Positions 12,663-14,098 of a stretch of DNA of 14,098 bases are shown here, piece after piece. A model generated the notes under the pieces. The model did no database searches and had not been told where the DNA came from. It saw only the letters and a program-made list of their open reading frames with translations. The DNA is from JAHFOW01 sp964370795. Lineage in GTDB: Bacteria; Planctomycetota; Brocadiia; Brocadiales; Brocadiaceae. Location of the stretch: positions 1 through 14,098 of the forward strand of contig CAYJME010000072.1 in the NCBI GenBank assembly GCA_964370795.1. Direction: 5' to 3'. Position 1 is the first letter of the stretch. Each line of letters begins with the position of its first letter. The position numbers and the translations under genes are program-made.

Positions 12663-13910
12663 TCAACCCATATTCATCAACTTAAGCCTTATCATATTCA
12701 ATGCGGTATTTGCCGAGAATTTTTTGATGTCCTTCCTCGACCCTCTAAAACGACATTCTTTTACCTCAACACCGTCATCTACCACAACGCCAATATACAC
12801 CAATCCCACAGGTTTTTCTTTTGTTGCCCCGGTTGGTCCGGCAATACCCGTAATACCAACACCAATATTCGCCGAAGACATTTGTTTAATACCTTCTGCC
12901 ATAGCCCTTGCCACCTGAGAACCGACGGCGCCGTACCTATTGATAAGTTCTTCATGAACACCCAGGATATCAACCTTTGCCTTATTACTGTATGCAACAA
13001 CCCCTTCCAGAAAATATTCAGAGACACCCGGCATGTTGGTAAGTTTGTCTGAAACCAATCCCCCTGTACATGACTCAGCGACGGCAATTGTCTTGTTATG
13101 TTTTTTGAGTAGCTCAAAGACTGCATATTCAAGCGTCTCATCGCCCACGCCAAATACTGCATTTCCAAGCACTTTTAGAATAACTTCCTCTGCATCATAA
13201 ATAAGTTTCTCTGCATCTGCCCTTCTCGGTGCAGTTGTAAGGATGTCAACCGTTACAATTCCATCATGTACCCGTGTCATTACCTTGATATCCGTTCTAT
13301 TTGCCAATGAACCTTTTACTATTTCTTCTACCCTGGCCTCTGGTATGCCAAAGGTATGGAATGACCTTGTTCGTGTACACCCTTCCTCTACCCGTCGGTG
13401 GAATGGATATACGGCGAGATATTTTTTCACCATGGATTGCATTTCACGGGGAACACCCGGCAGGCAGACGATTTCTGTGTTATTGTGCTGCAAGGCAAAT
13501 CCAATAGCCGTCCCATTTTCATTCGTTATCACCACAGCGCCTTCCGGAATGAATGCCTGTTTGTTATGTATATCGACGCTATAAGCGTGTTGATCGTTCA
13601 TAAATTCCTGGATACGCATACACGCCTCTTTATTATGCACCAGTCGCAGACCACATACGCCTGATACAACCTCACGGGTTATGTCATTTTCCGTAAGGCC
13701 CAATCCGCCTGTTGTAATAATCATATCCACACGGCTTGTGGCAATATTCAGAACCGACTTCAATAATTCTTTGTCGTCACCTACAGACGTTTGATACAAC
13801 ACCTGAATCCCCCGTTCCGTTAATGCCCTTGCAACATGGGCGGAGTTAGTATTTTCAATCTGTCCCAATACAATTTCTGTCCCTATGGTTATAATTTCAG
13901 CGCTTATCAT
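12663..13910 (-). CDS. cinA: CinA: nicotinamide-nucleotide amidase with MoCF-like domain
   Basis: 415 residues, the standard two-domain length. The N-terminal COG1058/molybdopterin-binding-like domain shows AEIITIGTEIVLGQIENTNS (4-23), TTGGLGLTENDITREVV (66-82) and CLPGVPREMQSM (149-160). In bacteria this domain has been linked to ADP-ribose pyrophosphatase activity. The C-terminal PncC domain (about 260-415) deamidates NMN to nicotinate mononucleotide in pyridine nucleotide salvage. It has AESCTGGLVSDKLTN (278-292, catalytic S280), GVVAYSNKAK (303-312, catalytic lysine likely here) and VGITGIAGPTGAT (351-363). GLGLTEND replaces the commoner GLGPTxDD. No good Shine-Dalgarno precedes the ATG. 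The name reflects competence induction in streptococci; nothing here implies competence. Confidence 0.96.
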   Translation of the reverse strand: MISAEIITIGTEIVLGQIENTNSAHVARALTERGIQVLYQTSVGDDKELLKSVLNIATSRVDMIITTGGLGLTENDITREVVSGVCGLRLVHNKEACMRIQEFMNDQHAYSVDIHNKQAFIPEGAVVITNENGTAIGFALQHNNTEIVCLPGVPREMQSMVKKYLAVYPFHRRVEEGCTRTRSFHTFGIPEARVEEIVKGSLANRTDIKVMTRVHDGIVTVDILTTAPRRADAEKLIYDAEEVILKVLGNAVFGVGDETLEYAVFELLKKHNKTIAVAESCTGGLVSDKLTNMPGVSEYFLEGVVAYSNKAKVDILGVHEELINRYGAVGSQVARAMAEGIKQMSSANIGVGITGIAGPTGATKEKPVGLVYIGVVVDDGVEVKECRFRGSRKDIKKFSANTALNMIRLKLMNMG

Positions 13911-13928
13911 ATAGTATTCTTAAAAGTA

Positions 13929-13957
13929 ACCACAGATTTCACTGATTGCACAGATAT
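13929..13957. repeat. CACAGAT-type dispersed repeat upstream of cinA
   Basis: AACCACAGATTTCACTGATTGCACAGAT: three imperfect units spaced about 9-11 nt. It is the same family as 8157-8187 and the inverted copy at 3062-3085. It lies 19 nt upstream of the cinA start codon. Confidence 0.55.
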
Positions 13958-14019
13958 ATCGATTTGTTTTTTCCAAACTCTGTAGAGAAACGAATCGGAA
14001 TTTTATAAATCGTAACATT

Positions 14020-14098
14020 TTAGTCTTTTGAAAATACATCCGATGAATTCTTTGTATTACCGTGAGACTGAAGCATTTGCCGAATTGAAACACACCCC
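14020..14098 (-). CDS. Possible C-terminal end of an unidentified gene
   Basis: On the minus strand an open frame enters from the window edge and ends ...VSIRQMLQSHGNTKNSSDVF then SKD and TAA at 14022-14020, 109 bp upstream of cinA. With only about 25 codons it cannot be assigned and may be chance. Confidence 0.25.
   Translation of the reverse strand, partial: GCVSIRQMLQSHGNTKNSSDVFSKD

Overview
The window reads as a moderately AT-rich chromosomal segment of an anaerobic, Gram-negative-type bacterium. It carries an Rnf-type electron transport pair, branched-chain amino acid genes, a LolD-like ATPase and a 7-TPR lipoprotein. The protein style, the spacing and the abundant CACAGA-type intergenic repeats fit an anammox planctomycete (Brocadiales: Brocadia/Kuenenia/Jettenia group). 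That assignment is inference; there is no rRNA gene here to settle it.

Layout. (1) 44-1636, minus strand: a lolD-like ABC ATPase followed by ilvE, behind a good sigma70 promoter. A divergent promoter serves a lipoprotein with seven tetratricopeptide repeats (1866-2888, plus). (2) 3089-6272, minus strand: a glutaredoxin-like gene, rnfE, rnfA, then ilvN and ilvC. (3) 6579-8156, plus: purH, with its own strong promoter and a palindromic repeat in its leader. (4) 8157-10615: an accessory region of gene remnants. It holds three decaying copies of a REP-associated (Y1/HUH) transposase gene, an eroded MNT/HEPN toxin-antitoxin pair, a GAA microsatellite, a small two-gene module (a conserved hypothetical and a DUF2283-like protein), and an orphan promoter in front of a 32-codon ORF that resembles the start of a TIR domain. 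(5) 10616-12307, minus: a full-length AIPR-family (abortive infection phage resistance) protein with an apparent Mrr-like PD-(D/E)XK motif near its N-terminus. (6) 12663-13910, minus: cinA.

How it works together. Regions 1-3 and cinA are core metabolism: the last and middle steps of valine/isoleucine/leucine synthesis, the last two steps of IMP synthesis, NMN deamidation, lipoprotein export and membrane redox chemistry. Several are partial sets: ilvN and ilvC without ilvB, rnfEA without rnfBCDG, and lolD without its permease. Their partners must lie elsewhere or be absent. The accessory block between purH and cinA looks like a defence/mobile-element hotspot.

The most interesting signal is that the AIPR gene and the orphan promoter at 10033-10086 share promoter architecture and a 26-nt leader (22/26 identical). 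The AIPR promoter is also back-to-back with a second strong promoter firing into apparently gene-free DNA.
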